DNA of 64,000 nucleotides from Anodontia alba. Its lineage: Eukaryota > Mollusca > Bivalvia > Lucinida > Lucinidae. The DNA lies in the NCBI GenBank assembly GCA_964016985.1, contig OZ024828.1, forward strand, positions 26,852,581 to 26,916,580, read 5' to 3'. A program made the position numbers and the translations under genes. The notes beneath the pieces were generated by a model. The model was not told the DNA's origin. It saw nothing but the letters and a program-made list of their open reading frames with translations, and searched no databases. Position 1 is the stretch's first letter. Each line of letters starts with the position of its first letter. Below are positions 14,301 to 22,359 of the stretch, piece after piece.

Positions 14301-17300
14301 ATTTATATCCCCTGCCTTATTTTCATTTAAGCTGTTAAAAATGGGTAAGTTAACCAGAGGACCATTGGTCCTGTATCACTTACCCAAGTATTGAAGCAGG
14401 AAACCAGTGATAAAAAATAATTTCAGGATTCTGAACAAACCACATGCATATCTTCAGACCATCCTTAAAGCACCTGTAAAGTTTCAAAAGGATTGGCTTA
14501 AAACTGTGGTAGGAGTTATGGGGACAAGGTACCTACTCCCTATACTCTTCTGTAGTATTAGAACGCAAAAATGTCTAAGTTAAAAATGTGGAAAAAGTAA
14601 TAAAAATTATTTCAGGATTCTGAAAAATCCATATGCATATCTTCAGGCCATCCTAAAAGCCCAAGTAAAGTTTCAAAAGGATCAGCCAAAAACTGTGGGA
14701 GGAGTTAAGGGGACAAGGTACCTATTCCCTATAAACTTCTGTAGTATTAGAACTCAAAAAATGTCTAAGTTAAAAATGCGGAAAAAGAAATAAAAAATTG
14801 TTTCAGGATTCTGAAAAATCCACATGCATATCTTCAGGCCATCCTAAAAGCCCATGTAAAGTTTCAAAAGGATCCGCCAAAAACTGTGGGAGGAGTTCAG
14901 GGGACAAGGTACCTACTCCCTATAGACTTCTGTAATATTAGATCTCAAAAAATGTCTAAGTTCAAAATGTGTAAAAAGTGATAAAAAATAATTTCAGGAT
15001 TCTGAAAAAACCATATGCATATCTTCAGACCATCCTTAAAGCACCAGTAAAGTTTCAAAAGGATCGGCTTAAAACTGTGGTAGGAGTTATGGGGACAAGG
15101 TACCTACTCCCTATACGCTTCTGTAATATTAGAACTCAAAAAATGTCTGTTAAAAATGCGGAAAAAGTGATTAAAAATTATTTCAGGATTCTGAAAAAAA
15201 AAACAAATGCGTATCTTCAGGCCATCCTAAAAGCCCATGTAAAGTTTCAAAAGGATTGGCCAAAAACTGTGGGAGGAGTTAAGGGGACAAGGTACCTACT
15301 CCCTATACACTTCTGTAATATTAGAACTCAAAGGGGACAAGGTACCTACTCCCTATACACTTCTGTAATATTAGAACTCAAAAAATGTCTAAGTTAAAAA
15401 CGCAGAAAAAGTGATAAAAATTATTTCAGGATTCTGAAAAATCCACATGCATATCTTCAGGCCATCCTAAAAGCCCATGTAAAGTTTCAAAGGGATCGGC
15501 CAAAAACTGTGGAAGGAGTTAAGGGGACAAGGTACCTACTCCCTATAGACTTCTGTAATATTAGAACTCAAAAAATGACCAAGTTCAAAATGTGTAAAAA
15601 GTGATAAAAAATAATTCCAGGATTTTGAAAAAAAACACATGCATATCTTCAGACCATCCTTAAAGCACCTGTAAACTTTCAAAATGATCGGACACAAACT
15701 GTGGGAGGACTTAAGGGGACAAGATACCTATTAAAAATTCAGAACCACGCACAAACACCACTCACCACGGAAAGCCAAAAACAGTGTCCCTCTGCTTTTC
15801 TTCGAAAAGGCGGGGGACAATAAAAAAATGACAAGCTTTGATCAGACATTACAAGTGATCTGGACCTTCAAAGCTCACATATGGCATAAATGGCTCTTTC
15901 TTCATGATATGCAGAATCTGATCAGGGTCTTTGAGGCCTGATCAGAATGCATGTAGGAACATGGTGAGGTGAGCATTCCCTGTTTGCACATGGCCCAGAT
16001 AACGTATTTTCAACCGGAATTGATAATTCCCTTACTTTTCTATAAAAACATATGTTGTAGGTGCCTTGCTGAGGTGTTTTGGAGAAGTACCCACAAGATA
16101 TGTTTCTATTGAAAAATAAGAAAAATACATATCGTGATACCTTGCATATGTGGAGATATGCCTACAGATAACTGAGCCAGCAAATGACAAAATCCACAAA
16201 ATGGCATGTGCACCCAGTAAAGACAGATCAGCCTGGGCATCAGTCTTCACTATCCGCATGTCCTTAGCTGGCCACTGAGTGCTCTGCAAAGACTCTGATC
16301 AGGATGGGCAATGCCTGATCTGAGTCTTCACTGGGCGCACATGCCATTTTGTAGGTTTTGTCATGCGCTGGCTCAATTTTCTCACAGTGGGGTTTGACTG
16401 TTACCTCTGTCTCTGGTCTAGGTATAAGAACAGGGGGTTTCATAATCAGTGTCATATCTAGGAAGTCCCATTCTCCAATAATATACTGCACAGGCTTCCT
16501 GAAATGACAGACAAAAATGTACAGAAAATTTCAAGAAAATAAATTCAAACTTTTTCAAAGAAAATACCATCAACATCTGAGGGCTAAATGGCTTTCAAAG
16601 AAAATACCATCAACATCTGAGGGCTACATGGCAATCTGAAGCCAGAGTAAAATAAAACCATAAGTTAGGCCATGATGGGTATGGCTTGGGTACACAGTAG
16701 AAGCATGTTGGCATGGCACTTCTAATGAGTACATATAAAGTAAGTTTCTGTGCAGAAATAAGAAATATACACATGTACATGTATCTGGATACCCTTCTGA
16801 TCAAGAGCTGTATGTGAATATTATCAATTTTCATGTATTTAGGGAAAGACACTTTTGAAAAAAAAAAAAAAAAAAAAAAAATTACCTGCTCATGTAATGA
16901 AAATAACCTTAAATTTCAAACCTACTTTACCTTAAAAATGTCAACATTTATTGCAGTAAATAATTTTAAATGACTCTATAATTCCAAACAATGGCCTTTT
17001 AAATCAATGTGGCTGTCTCAAAACTTTCAGACAACAGGCTGTAAAACATCAGAAAGAGCATGAAAACCGTGTATACTTTTCTGAGAATGTCATGTGTTTT
17101 TGTCAGAGATTTTTGCAAAATTTTTTTTGTAACTCTTCTGCATCACCAACTTTATTTTGTTCATTGGTTTAACTTACAAATTAACACCTCCTATAGGCTC
17201 CTAAGTAAATAATCAGGCAAAACAAACTTTCTGAAACTGGTTGAAAACAGAGCACAGCTATGGATTCTACTGCTAAAACAAGAGGCCCATGGGCAACAAT

Positions 17301-20300
17301 TCACTCACCTGAGAAAAACAGATATTGCATATCTGCAAATACCATGTAACTTCTTCCAGCATTGCCAAAGCAACAAGGCTACAGATTTGACCATACCATA
17401 AAAAGGTCAAAGGTCATCCTAGTATCATCATTTCGTGGCTCAGTTGGATGTGCCGTCCGACTGGAGACCAGGAGGTTGCGGGTTCAACCCCCGCCGAGGT
17501 CGGCAACATTCTTTCGTGGAGATTGATCATGAAATATTTTCAACCCAGTCAACCTAGTAGGGTCATGTCAAGCGCGTCAGTTTACCTAACCACATGTTTA
17601 CTGGGCAGGCTTAGTCCTCTAAGCGGTTAACCAGTATTGTGCACATTCTTTCGCCAGAAACTGACAACTGCCCTTCTTGAATCAGTGGAAGGGAGAGAAT
17701 GACCGTAGAAAATATTTCATGATCAATCTCCAAAAAAGAATGTTGCTGACCTCAACAGGACTCGAACCTGCAACCTCCTGGTCTCCAGTTGGACGTGCAT
17801 CCAACTGCGCCACCTAGGCCGGCTTTTAGCAATTTTGGTAGACCTCCTGTCCCCGATGATTTATGCAAAGAATAGACCCAAGGGCTTATTTGGTTCTGCT
17901 GAAGAAGATTTTTAAAGGTTTTTACCATATATGGGCATGGTGGCCATGTTGGTCAATGGACCACAACCATTTTAGCAATCTTTCATTCCCCTGCCCCAAG
18001 GAGGCTCCACATTAAATTTGAGCAAAACTGAACTGGTGGCTTCAGAGGAGAAGTTGTTTGAAGTTCTCAACATTTTTCCCATACAAATGTATGGGGCCCA
18101 TACAAATGCATAGGGAAGCAAATTTGACCTCTCTGTAGAAAGGCCAAATGTCGATGTACAATCCTCATTTTAGCAACTGTGGTATACCTCCTGACCCAAT
18201 GGTTTGCGCAAAGATTCAGCCCCAAGGTACCCTTGGTTCTGGAGAAGAAGATTTTTTAAGGTTTTTACCATATATGAGCATATCAACCATCTTGGAAGAT
18301 GGACCATGACTGTTTTAGCAATGTTTCTTTCTCCTGCCCCAAGGAGGCTCCACATAAAATTTGAACAACATTGGGCTGGCAGCTTTAGAAGAGGTTGTGT
18401 GAAGTTCTCAACATTTTCCCCATACAAATGTATAGGGCCCATACAAATGCATGGGGAAGCAAACTAGACTTTGTCATAAAAAGGTCAAACATCAGTGTTT
18501 GACCCTCATTTTAGCAATTCTGGTTGACCTCTTGACCCCGATGTTTTGTACAAAGATTCAGCCCCAAGACATCCTCGGTTCTGGAGAGGAAGATTTTTAA
18601 GGTTTTTATATAGGCATGGCAGCCACCTTGGTCAACAGATTGCGACCATTTTAGCAATCTTTTGTTCCCCCAACCTAACTAGGCTTCACATGAAATTTGA
18701 GCGAAATTGGCTCAGCAGTTTCAGAGGAGAAATCATTTGAAAATGTTAATGGACGATGCACAGCTGGCCAGACAACTGACAAAAAGTGATCAGTGACAAA
18801 AAGTGATCAGTATAGCTCATCCTGAGCGTAGTTCAGGAGAGCTAAAAAGTAAACACTTTGATCTGACTACACAGATGTTGTTCATATATGCATCAGTGCC
18901 AAGTTTGCATTAAACAATTATAATATGATTTCATCTTCATCTTACCTATCCAATCTTTGTCTGCAGAGGGTGCTTATTCTTTCTATCATGTCTTCTTTAA
19001 CCTCAACATGTTTAGGGACCTCATGAAACTGAAAACAAAAACCACTTTAACTTTACCACTCTCTAAACTGATTTGGCAGACAACAATTTGATGATATTTT
19101 TCTTATTATACCCTTGCAAAACAAAGTTTTAGCAGGGTATACTGTTTTCAGCATGTCCGTAATTCTGTGATTCTGTCCTTCCATCGTTCTGTCCACATTT
19201 AAGGTGTTTGCTCTATAACTTCATTAGCCTTTGTCTGATTTTGTTTAAATTTTCATCACTCCTTTACCATCAGACAGTGCACATGTGGTAGGAAAACAGG
19301 GGAAGATGGGTCAGTATTACAAGAGTTATGCCTCTTTGTGTTTCTTTAAATAATATGTATGTATTATGACCGATAGGGCATACTTTGTGAAATCAACTCC
19401 TCTTACAGCTTTTGTTGGATCTTTTCATAACTTTGTGCATATATTACAGACAGTATTTAGTGAAGATGTGCATGTGGGAGTTTGATGCTGAAAAAATACC
19501 ATTTGACAAAATGGCAGGGTTAGTAACTTAGCCATTTTATGAAAACTGCACCTAGTCAATGATAGTTAATAGTGCATACATGTACTAGTGAAATCAACTC
19601 TTCAATCCTAGAGCTTTTGCTGAATCTTTTCAAAACTTTACACATAAATTACAGACATATTGAAAATGTACATGTGAAACTGTGATGCTGAAAAAATACT
19701 TCTACACAAAATGACAGAATTTTTAACCCTTAAAGCGCCAATCACAACAATTGTCGTCTGCTTTGTCTTCTGCTTGTGATTTTAAAAGTCATTTCTGCAA
19801 AAAGTGTGGACACAGATCAGATTGCTCCTTTAGGAGCAGTCTGATCTGGGTCCACACTGTTTGCTGGTATGCAAAAAATAGCTTTAAGAAGTTTGCAAGA
19901 ATATTCGGCAGACGACATAAACAGACGACATTTTCAGATGCAGTTTTTCTTGGTGCTTTAAGGGTTAAATTAGCCATTTTACAACAACTGTCAATGATGG
20001 TTAATAGTGTGTACTTTGTGAAATCAACTCCTCTTACAGTTTTCATTGGATCTTTCCAAAGCATTGCACATATGTTACAGACATACTGAAGATGTGTATG
20101 TGCAAGTTTGATGCTGAAAATGTTTTTGACAAAATGGAAGGATTTTTAACTTAGCCAACTGACAATCTAGTCAATGATGGTTAATAGTGTATTCTTTATG
20201 AAATCAACTCCTCTTAGAACTCCTGTTCGCTCTTTTCAGAACTTTTAACATATATTACAAACATACTGAAGATAAGCATGTGAAACTAATTTGATGCTGA

Positions 20301-22216
20301 ACAAATATTTTTTCACAAAATGACAGCATTTTCAACATATACATGTATGTAGCCTTTTAGGTCAACTGCACCTACTGTCCTTTCGACATCTCTCGGAAAG
20401 ACATTTTTTGCTTGGCGCTTTATTTTGAATGAAAATATTTTGTTCTGATTGACCATATCTAATCAGAAACCATTTGTCTTTTCTGTTTCAGTGATTTGTT
20501 CTCAAATATTTACAGTAAAATTAAATTTACGGCCAAAAATTGGTCTGACCCATGCAATTTCTATAGTAAAGTGATTTTTGGAGTTTTTGTCTAAGAAAAT
20601 ATTTTTTACTTTTCTTTGCTGAATTTAAATTATTGATGTTTCACAACAATATTGTGAAAATTTCAGAAAAATTGAACAAACGGAACTTGTTGAAAATCTG
20701 CCTCCAAGTTACCTACCCTACAGATTTCTGCAAAATTTGCATACATTTTTACTATAGGAAAAAGTGAAAATATTTGATTTTTTAAAATCCAATGAATAGA
20801 ATAAAAAATTTTGTGCATAGGTAGTTATGACAAATGGTTTTGCATTAAATCCTGACAAAAGTTTGCAAATTTACTTCTTTTGTGTAAAGCGCCAAGCAAA
20901 GAACGACTTTCTGAAAGATGTCAAAAGCACAGTAGTCAATGATGGTTAATAACTTAGTGTATACATTGTGAAATTGACCATTTGTTGGATCTTTCCAAAA
21001 CATTGAACATATGTTACAGACATATTAAAGAAGTGCATGTGCAAGTTTGATGCTGAATTTCTTTTTGTTTGTTGACAAAATGGAAGGATTTTTAAATTAG
21101 TGATTTAATAACAACTGCACCTAGTTTTAGTCACATAATGTACCATTTGTTTTCTGAGTGAGGGTATCTAATAAGCACTGCTTATTGACATTTCTTGTTT
21201 TCCCAGAAAAAAATAGGATTTGACATTTCATGCAAATTGTCTCCTTAGGAGACAATTTGCATGAAATGTCAAATCCTATTTTTTTTTTTATTTTTTTTTT
21301 TTTTTTGGAAAAATAAGAAAAATAGTTGAAAATGCCATCTGCTGAAATTATTTGCCAGCATGATGAGCATTAGGTGGTTGAGCCACCATGTGGAGAAACA
21401 AGCCAAGTGCAGAGCTCCAGATAAGTACAGCATTTCAAGTTGATACTTTCCTTATTTAAGCCCCAACCTGATACTATATTCACCCTGAGTATTGGCACAC
21501 CTAACCATACCTGTCCTAACATTAATTTTGAACTGGTTGACTTTATGACCTGCCAATGTTTCTAAAAATTGCTGGATCAGATGAGTGGCAGTGTAGCTCC
21601 TGATCAGAATGTGACATCTGATTTGGGTCTTGAAAGAACTGCTAACTGATAAAATGAAATTTACCCGGAGGGTTTTTTTTTTACTTTACAAACTAAGAAA
21701 TATTTTTAAAAATCATTTATTGAAACAACATTGTTCAAACAGAGCTCCAGATAAGGTGCTTTTTCCAACTAAAAAGGATTGACATTTTTTCACAAAAAAA
21801 CAAACATGTGGGGACTCACTAGAATTGCCATGCTATATGCTTTCATGAAGAATTAAGAAAAATGTTTACCTGATAGTTCCCCTTGTCTACTTAGAGCTAT
21901 GTTTCAAAGCTAAATCTTTCTGTCTGGACAGACTCACCATTTTCTTGCCAAATAAATGAGCTATGATGAGCTGTGCTGAATCTACAGGGTCAGGTATACT
22001 GGCAGCTCTAAACAGCTCACTCCATTTGTGGCACAATGACCTAACATCAGACCTCTTACTATTGTGGTCAGCAGCACTTCTGGTAGGTCCGGACAACCAC
22101 AGAAATTTATGCTTGTTGAGACTTGGTTGCCATATTAGTGGACATCTTTTTGATAGTACAGATGGCCATGGTATTGCTCGAGCTGTCAGTAGTTGCCATG
22201 TTCTGATTGACAGCAT
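1932..22216 (-). CDS. HEMK1: HEMK1-like mitochondrial release factor glutamine methyltransferase (7 coding exons, 3' end outside window)
   Basis: Joined exons 22216-21938, 19028-18946, 16498-16405, 10915-10790, 8862-8748, 3238-3130 and 2027-1932 give about 300 residues; every intron starts GT, ends AG and the phases agree. The product should methylate the Gln of the GGQ motif in mitochondrial class I release factors, using SAM (known for the HemK/PrmC family). Seen: an N-terminus rich in Arg/Lys/Trp and poor in acids, fitting a mitochondrial presequence; an N-terminal helical domain; the [11 protein letters not shown] and IPRPETE family signatures (exon 3); SAM loop [17 protein letters not shown] at about residues 178-182 (exon 4); and the catalytic NPPY at about 251-254 (exon 6). 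The C-terminal 40-50 residues, including the usual FLEVD-type strand, are not found and must lie left of base 1. An in-frame TAA 30 nt upstream supports the start at 22216. N6AMT1-type enzymes also have NPPY but lack this N-terminal domain. Confidence 0.93.
2028..3129. other. HEMK1 intron 6: no gene, one palindromic core
   Basis: About 1.1 kb of intron. A degenerate copy of the GCAAACA(G)TGCAGATCCAGAT palindrome lies at about 2903-2967 (unit ends GCAAACAATGC and CATTGTTTGCC). A C-rich run (2441-2466) precedes it. The remainder shows nothing recognisable. Confidence 0.5.
3130..3238 (-). CDS. HEMK1: HEMK1 coding exon 6 (NPPY catalytic motif)
   Basis: 109 nt, acceptor TCTATTTCAG, donor CATAG|GTAATA. 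It encodes [19 protein letters not shown] and MPEVH. NPPY binds the target amide in glutamine, adenine and cytosine N-methyltransferases; the following YI(P) and the E before the exon end fit the HemK subfamily. Confidence 0.93.
3239..3949. other. HEMK1 intron 5, right part: no gene recognised
   Basis: AT-rich, with long T-runs at 3522-3556. An open frame covers 3320-3715, but it is AT-rich, hydrophobic by composition and has no recognisable similarity; treated as chance. Confidence 0.5.
3950..4147 (-). mobile_element. tRNA-derived SINE, (ATG/CAT)n-tailed family, minus strand
   Basis: On the minus strand the head has an A-box-like TGAGTGGTTAGCACTCC and a B-box-like GGTCCTGGGCTTGAATC. The body contains 'cattgcacagagtatttcat' and 'gaaagggacgtaaaacacc' and ends in a CAT-repeat tail (plus-strand ATGATGATG at about 3952-3967). 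A second copy at 56968 shares head, body and tail, which defines the family. Its head abuts the MITE starting at 4148. Confidence 0.8.
4148..4382. mobile_element. Foldback MITE, TIR GCCCAGTTGTTCAAAGC, flanked by CCTGG
   Basis: 235 bp with terminal inverted repeats GCCCAGTTGTTCAAAGC and a large central palindrome (gctgaaaaaatgtgagtagc, then its inverse at about 4230-4290). CCTGG occurs directly on both sides (4143-4147 and 4383-4387). A second copy lies at 54758-54997. Non-coding. Confidence 0.82.
4540..4745. repeat. Degenerate GATCAGA-type palindromic repeats
   Basis: Blocks such as 'gacacctgatctgggtctac', 'cagtctgatctgggtctaca' and 'agcatagacccagatcaacc' are inverted partial copies of the palindrome core found elsewhere (for example 57222-57290). 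They are old and broken; no intact ends are seen. Confidence 0.5.
5225..6803. mobile_element. Tandem-repeat element, ~190 bp units (pearl/Helentron-like)
   Basis: About seven diverged units each carry 'caatgttcaaagggcaataa', 'ctccaaaagtaggttaac', 'tggtgctttacatttgtg' and 'aatatctgaaacggtttcaa'. The array ends with a short GGACGGAC-type tract (6731-6762) and a terminal hairpin (ctcgcc...ggcggggc, about 6776-6799). The left end has a related 'ctagtggggg...gctaccgcctc' block. The order (unit array, ACGG-like tract, terminal hairpin) matches other elements in the window. All open frames inside are shadows. Confidence 0.65.
6835..7640. mobile_element. Tandem-repeat element, ~140-190 bp units
   Basis: Units share 'tgaccttgacctcaaag', 'catgccaaatataaatgaaa' and 'aaaggtcttgatatagctat'. 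An ACGAACAAACGAACGGAC tract at 7534-7590 ends the array, as in neighbouring elements. It sits in HEMK1 intron 5. Confidence 0.55.
7914..8156. mobile_element. 243 bp MITE with perfect 21 bp TIRs and palindromic centre
   Basis: TIRs start CGAGGGTTGAGCGCAAGA and pair perfectly at 7914-7934 and 8136-8156. ATTT flanks both sides (possible 4 bp TSD). The centre is a hairpin, 'aatttaggtgccattgctca' and its inverse (about 8028-8078). No ORF; inside HEMK1 intron 5. Confidence 0.8.
8315..8346. repeat. Poly(T) tract
   Basis: About 28 uninterrupted T residues; a poly(A) tail or homopolymer slippage. No retroelement body is recognised beside it. Confidence 0.8.
8455..8700. repeat. MITE remnant with GATCAGA palindromic core
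   Basis: It starts TTAACCCATTTTAGACTGAA and ends with the inverse of GTCTGGAGACCGCC. The core 'tttgtaaacagtggagaccc' ... 'ggtctgcactgtttgccaat' is the palindrome shared with 10590-10663 and 23037-23112, where the same outer sequence is partly present. Confidence 0.55.
8748..8862 (-). CDS. HEMK1: HEMK1 coding exon 5 (motif II/III region)
   Basis: 115 nt, acceptor CATTAACAG, donor AAAG|GTACTA. It encodes [20 protein letters not shown], then [18 protein letters not shown]: the strand ending in an acidic residue (AID) that normally binds the SAM ribose, followed by the ALxLTxxNA-type helix of the family. Confidence 0.9.
8940..9440. repeat. Two copies of a ~200 bp repeat (intron 4/5 boundary region)
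   Basis: Two diverged direct copies at about 8965-9120 and 9225-9410 share 'accctgttagccaaacaact', 'caaccaaaatatacagatta' and a hairpin around TATATAGTCTATATA. A third, single copy occurs at 22860-23000. Confidence 0.55.
9728..9935. mobile_element. MITE with GATCAGA palindrome core (degraded copy)
   Basis: Contains 'gatgccatgcccacttctaa' and 'tcagccaatcagattac' on the left and 'gcagagtatatccggattca' on the right, the same outer sequences as the intact TTAA-flanked copy at 57793-57995. The core (9810-9888) is a near-perfect palindrome around GGCTTCTTCAGAAGCC. Confidence 0.65.
9947..10148. mobile_element. TTAA-flanked MITE (CCTTTACCACTCT / TGCTTAGCA ends)
   Basis: TTAA lies at 9943-9946 and 10149-10152. 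One end is CCTTTACCACTCTCTTGGC and the other, on the minus strand, is TGCTTAGCATGCTGGGAAAA. The centre holds a diverged 'ggcatttcatgcgaactgtt' palindrome. The ends match the clearer copy at 46161-46386. TTAA duplication is characteristic of the piggyBac superfamily; assignment is by inference. Confidence 0.65.
10590..10663. repeat. GATCAGA-type palindromic core
   Basis: 'ggcaaacagtgcagatccag' ... 'gggtctccactgtttgctaa' is an ~70 bp imperfect hairpin. The flanks ('aatatctaaatcatatagcc', 'tatatagtgtggggaatttt') match those of the copy at 23037-23200, so a larger element is involved. Confidence 0.65.
10790..10915 (-). CDS. HEMK1: HEMK1 coding exon 4 (SAM-binding motif I)
   Basis: 126 nt (42 codons), acceptor TTTTAATCAG, donor CAG|GTTATA. 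It encodes the class I methyltransferase motif [21 protein letters not shown]. The upstream part of the open frame (to 11026) is intron and the first end of a tandem-repeat element, not protein. Confidence 0.93.
10945..12165 (+). mobile_element. Tandem-repeat element with AGCTC-hairpin ends (pearl/Helentron-like)
   Basis: The left end is ACAAGAGCTGTCAGAGGACA followed by GCGTAGCTCGCC, a short hairpin. The internal array (11030-11640, ~125 bp units) shares 'aaggcaaaatcactgaacca', 'tgaaatataggtcacaatga' and 'atcccaggtgtgacatttat'. Two further ~190 bp units with 'cctagattttgacccctagc' follow, then the GGGAACGGGAACGCAAACGC tract at 12076-12112. The right end is an AGCTCTCC...GGCGAGCT hairpin. The left end lies only about 30 bp from the HEMK1 exon 4 acceptor. 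The 5' hairpin, array, ACGG-type tract and 3' hairpin order resembles bivalve pearl/CvA elements (inference). Confidence 0.7.
12250..13390 (+). mobile_element. Tandem-repeat element related to 10945-12165
   Basis: About five ~125 bp units with 'tggaccatgaaatataggtc' and 'tcaagatataaggcaaaatc' are followed by one 'cctagattttgacctctagc' unit and an ATGGATGGA/GACGGATGGACAGAC tract (13273-13306). The units are the same family as the preceding element but the ends are less clear. In HEMK1 intron 3. Confidence 0.6.
13391..14290. other. Mostly unannotated intron with a CGGACGGACGGAC tract
   Basis: CGGACGGACGGACGAATGGA at 13472-13498 is another ACGG-type tract beside a broken hairpin. From about 13640 to 14240 no repeat, exon or gene is recognised; an A-rich run ends it at 14252-14280. 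Confidence 0.5.
14340..15815. mobile_element. Highly regular ~190 bp tandem array with terminal hairpin
   Basis: The landmark GGGGACAAGGTACCTACTCC recurs at 14520, 14709, 14900, 15091, 15283, 15333, 15523 and (variant) 15715, giving monomers of 189-192 bp plus one extra 50 bp partial duplication (15283-15332). Other shared blocks are 'tttcaggattctgaaaaatc' and 'catatcttcaggccatccta'. The right end is a hairpin (cctctgcttttcttcgaaaa, then ggcggggg, about 15790-15816). The frame open across 14978-15397 only reflects the periodic repeat. Confidence 0.8.
15855..15995. repeat. Broken GATCAGA-type palindrome
   Basis: Contains 'cagaatctgatcagggtctt' and 'tgaggcctgatcagaatgca' with a GTTTGCACATGGCC end. 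Old copy without flanking signatures. Confidence 0.4.
16035..16345. repeat. Mixed hairpin-repeat remnants beside exon 3
   Basis: 16046-16112 is a degenerate copy of the ACATATGTTGT...GTACCCAC hairpin family. 16180-16345 contains 'gtaaagacagatcagcctgg' and its inverse-type 'gatcaggatgggcaatgcct' / 'tcactgggcgcacatgccat', another GATC-rich inverted pair. The outer bases pair (aaaatggcatgtgcacccag with ctgggcgcacatgccatttt), so this is one foldback unit 16196-16355. Confidence 0.6.
16405..16498 (-). CDS. HEMK1: HEMK1 coding exon 3 (PVQYIxGEWDF ... IPRPETE)
   Basis: 94 nt, acceptor CATTTCAG, donor GAG|GTAACA, ending in phase 0. It carries the two most diagnostic PrmC/HemK signatures: [11 protein letters not shown] and [11 protein letters not shown], the latter forming part of the substrate and SAM-binding surface. 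Confidence 0.93.
16553..16632. repeat. 40 bp tandem duplication
   Basis: Two adjacent 40 bp copies (16553-16592, 16593-16632) differ by one base (gggctaaatgg versus gggctacatgg). It lies about 55 bp upstream of the HEMK1 exon 3 acceptor; recent by divergence. Confidence 0.9.
17434..17540 (+). mobile_element. tRNA-derived SINE head, plus strand (3' truncated)
   Basis: A-box region TGGCTCAGTTGGATG and B-box region GCGGGTTCAACCCC, followed by the family body 'ttctttcgtggagattgatc'. It stops abruptly at 'gaaatatttt', where an opposite-strand copy begins. Other copies of the family: 29287-29600, 53242-53549, 58462-58604. Confidence 0.85.
17541..17826 (-). mobile_element. tRNA-derived SINE, minus strand, fused head-inward to 17434-17540
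   Basis: On the minus strand it runs from head (GGCGCAGTTGGATGCACG, GCAGGTTCGAGTCCTG) through the body to 'aggttgactgggtt', lacking only the final ~30 bp tail. With the plus-strand head it forms a >100 bp interrupted inverted repeat. Confidence 0.85.
18946..19028 (-). CDS. HEMK1: HEMK1 coding exon 2
   Basis: 83 nt between acceptor TTTTCAG and donor AG|GTAAGA. It encodes [18 protein letters not shown] followed by [10 protein letters not shown]; the ending RQRLDR leads directly into the RKPVQYI of exon 3, as in the family (RxxxxPxQYI). It is too short to appear as a stand-alone ORF. Confidence 0.86.
19727..19964. mobile_element. piggyBac-like MITE, TTAA target, CCCTTAAAGCGCCAA ends
   Basis: TTAA at 19723-19726 and 19965-19968. 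TIR CCCTTAAAGCGCCAA against CCCTTAAAGCACCAA. The centre is a near-perfect palindrome, 'gacacagatcagattgctcc' ... 'gcagtctgatctgggtccac'. The interrupted host unit reads through when the element and one TTAA are removed (compare 20130-20145). Non-coding, 238 bp. Confidence 0.88.
20375..20932. mobile_element. 558 bp TIR element, TA target (Tc1/mariner-type MITE)
   Basis: TIRs begin CTGTCCTTTCGACATCTC and CTGTGCTTTTGACATCTT and extend about 45 bp to GCTTGGCGCTTTA. TA flanks both sides (20373-20374, 20933-20934), and the surrounding array unit (gcacctagtcaatgatgg) is restored on removal. No transposase ORF. A truncated right end of the same family lies at 44164-44209. Confidence 0.82.
21190..21375. 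repeat. Hairpin MITE remnant, core TTTGACATTTCATGCAAATT
   Basis: 'gacatttcatgcaaattgtc' and its exact inverse meet at TCCTTAGGA (about 21220-21285), with long T-runs beside it. The outer 'gccatctgctgaaattattt' resembles the ends of the TTAA-flanked element at 46161-46386. Confidence 0.7.
21938..22216 (-). CDS. HEMK1: HEMK1 coding exon 1 (presequence and start of N-terminal domain)
   Basis: 93 codons. The start [17 protein letters not shown] resembles a mitochondrial targeting peptide; the end ([18 protein letters not shown], then a short AHLFGKKM) aligns with the PrmC/HemK N-terminal helical domain. The donor ATG|GTGAGT at 21938/21937 is in phase 0. The open frame runs on to a TAG at 21887, but homology stops at the donor. 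Confidence 0.88.
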
Positions 22217-22275
22217 CCAGATGGTACTGACATTGACCAGGTTTTAACAGAAGCTATATCTTATGTGTAACTGAT
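22217..22275 (-). other. HEMK1 5'UTR part of first coding exon and its candidate splice acceptor
   Basis: Upstream of the start on the minus strand is a pyrimidine-rich tract ending TTCTTCATATTTACAG at 22276, a good acceptor. This implies a non-coding 5' exon further right (towards 27 kb). The stretch between contains the in-frame TAA that fixes the start codon. Prediction only; no transcript evidence. Confidence 0.5.
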
Positions 22276-22359
22276 CTGTAAATATGAAGAAAAGTTTTCA
22301 GACAGGGTACAAGATCAGAACAGTACATATACTCAGAACAGTATTATACAATTATTGAC

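Larger units (their letters stand above)
17279..18848 (+). mobile_element. Tandem-repeat element with ~345 bp units, inverted counterpart at 61675-63662
   Basis: The left end is ACAAGAGGCCCATGGGCAAC. Units share 'aggtttttaccatatatggg', 'caccttggtcaa/catgaccattttagcaat', 'aaggaggctccacataaaat' and 'cccatacaaatgtatggggc'. The right end is a hairpin around 'agctcatcctgagcgtagtt' and 'caggagagct'. The unit family, left end and right end all recur reverse-complemented at 61675-63662. A SINE pair (17434-17826) has inserted within the first unit. Located in HEMK1 intron 2. Confidence 0.72.
19125..21175 (+). mobile_element. Tandem-repeat element (~230 bp units), interrupted by two MITEs
   Basis: The left end is a hairpin, 'tacccttgcaaaacaaagtt' and 'ttagcagggtata' (19120-19141), then a GTCCTTCCATCGTTCTGTCC tract, then five or six units sharing 'gtgaaatcaactcctcttac', 'aactttacacatatattaca' and 'caatgatggttaatagtgt'. 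Elements at 19727-19964 and 20375-20932 have clean insertions into it. In HEMK1 intron 1. Confidence 0.65.

Noticed and set aside
14978..15397. 139-codon open frame with repeated peptide
   Set aside because: The peptide repeat is only the translated 190 bp tandem array.
14340..15815. CRISPR-like regular spacing
   Set aside because: Repeat units are contiguous ~190 bp monomers without distinct spacers, in a eukaryotic intron.
17448..17512. Possible tRNA gene within SINE heads (also 29290, 53250)
   Set aside because: The sequence continues into a conserved SINE body and tail, with TSDs at other copies; cloverleaf incomplete.
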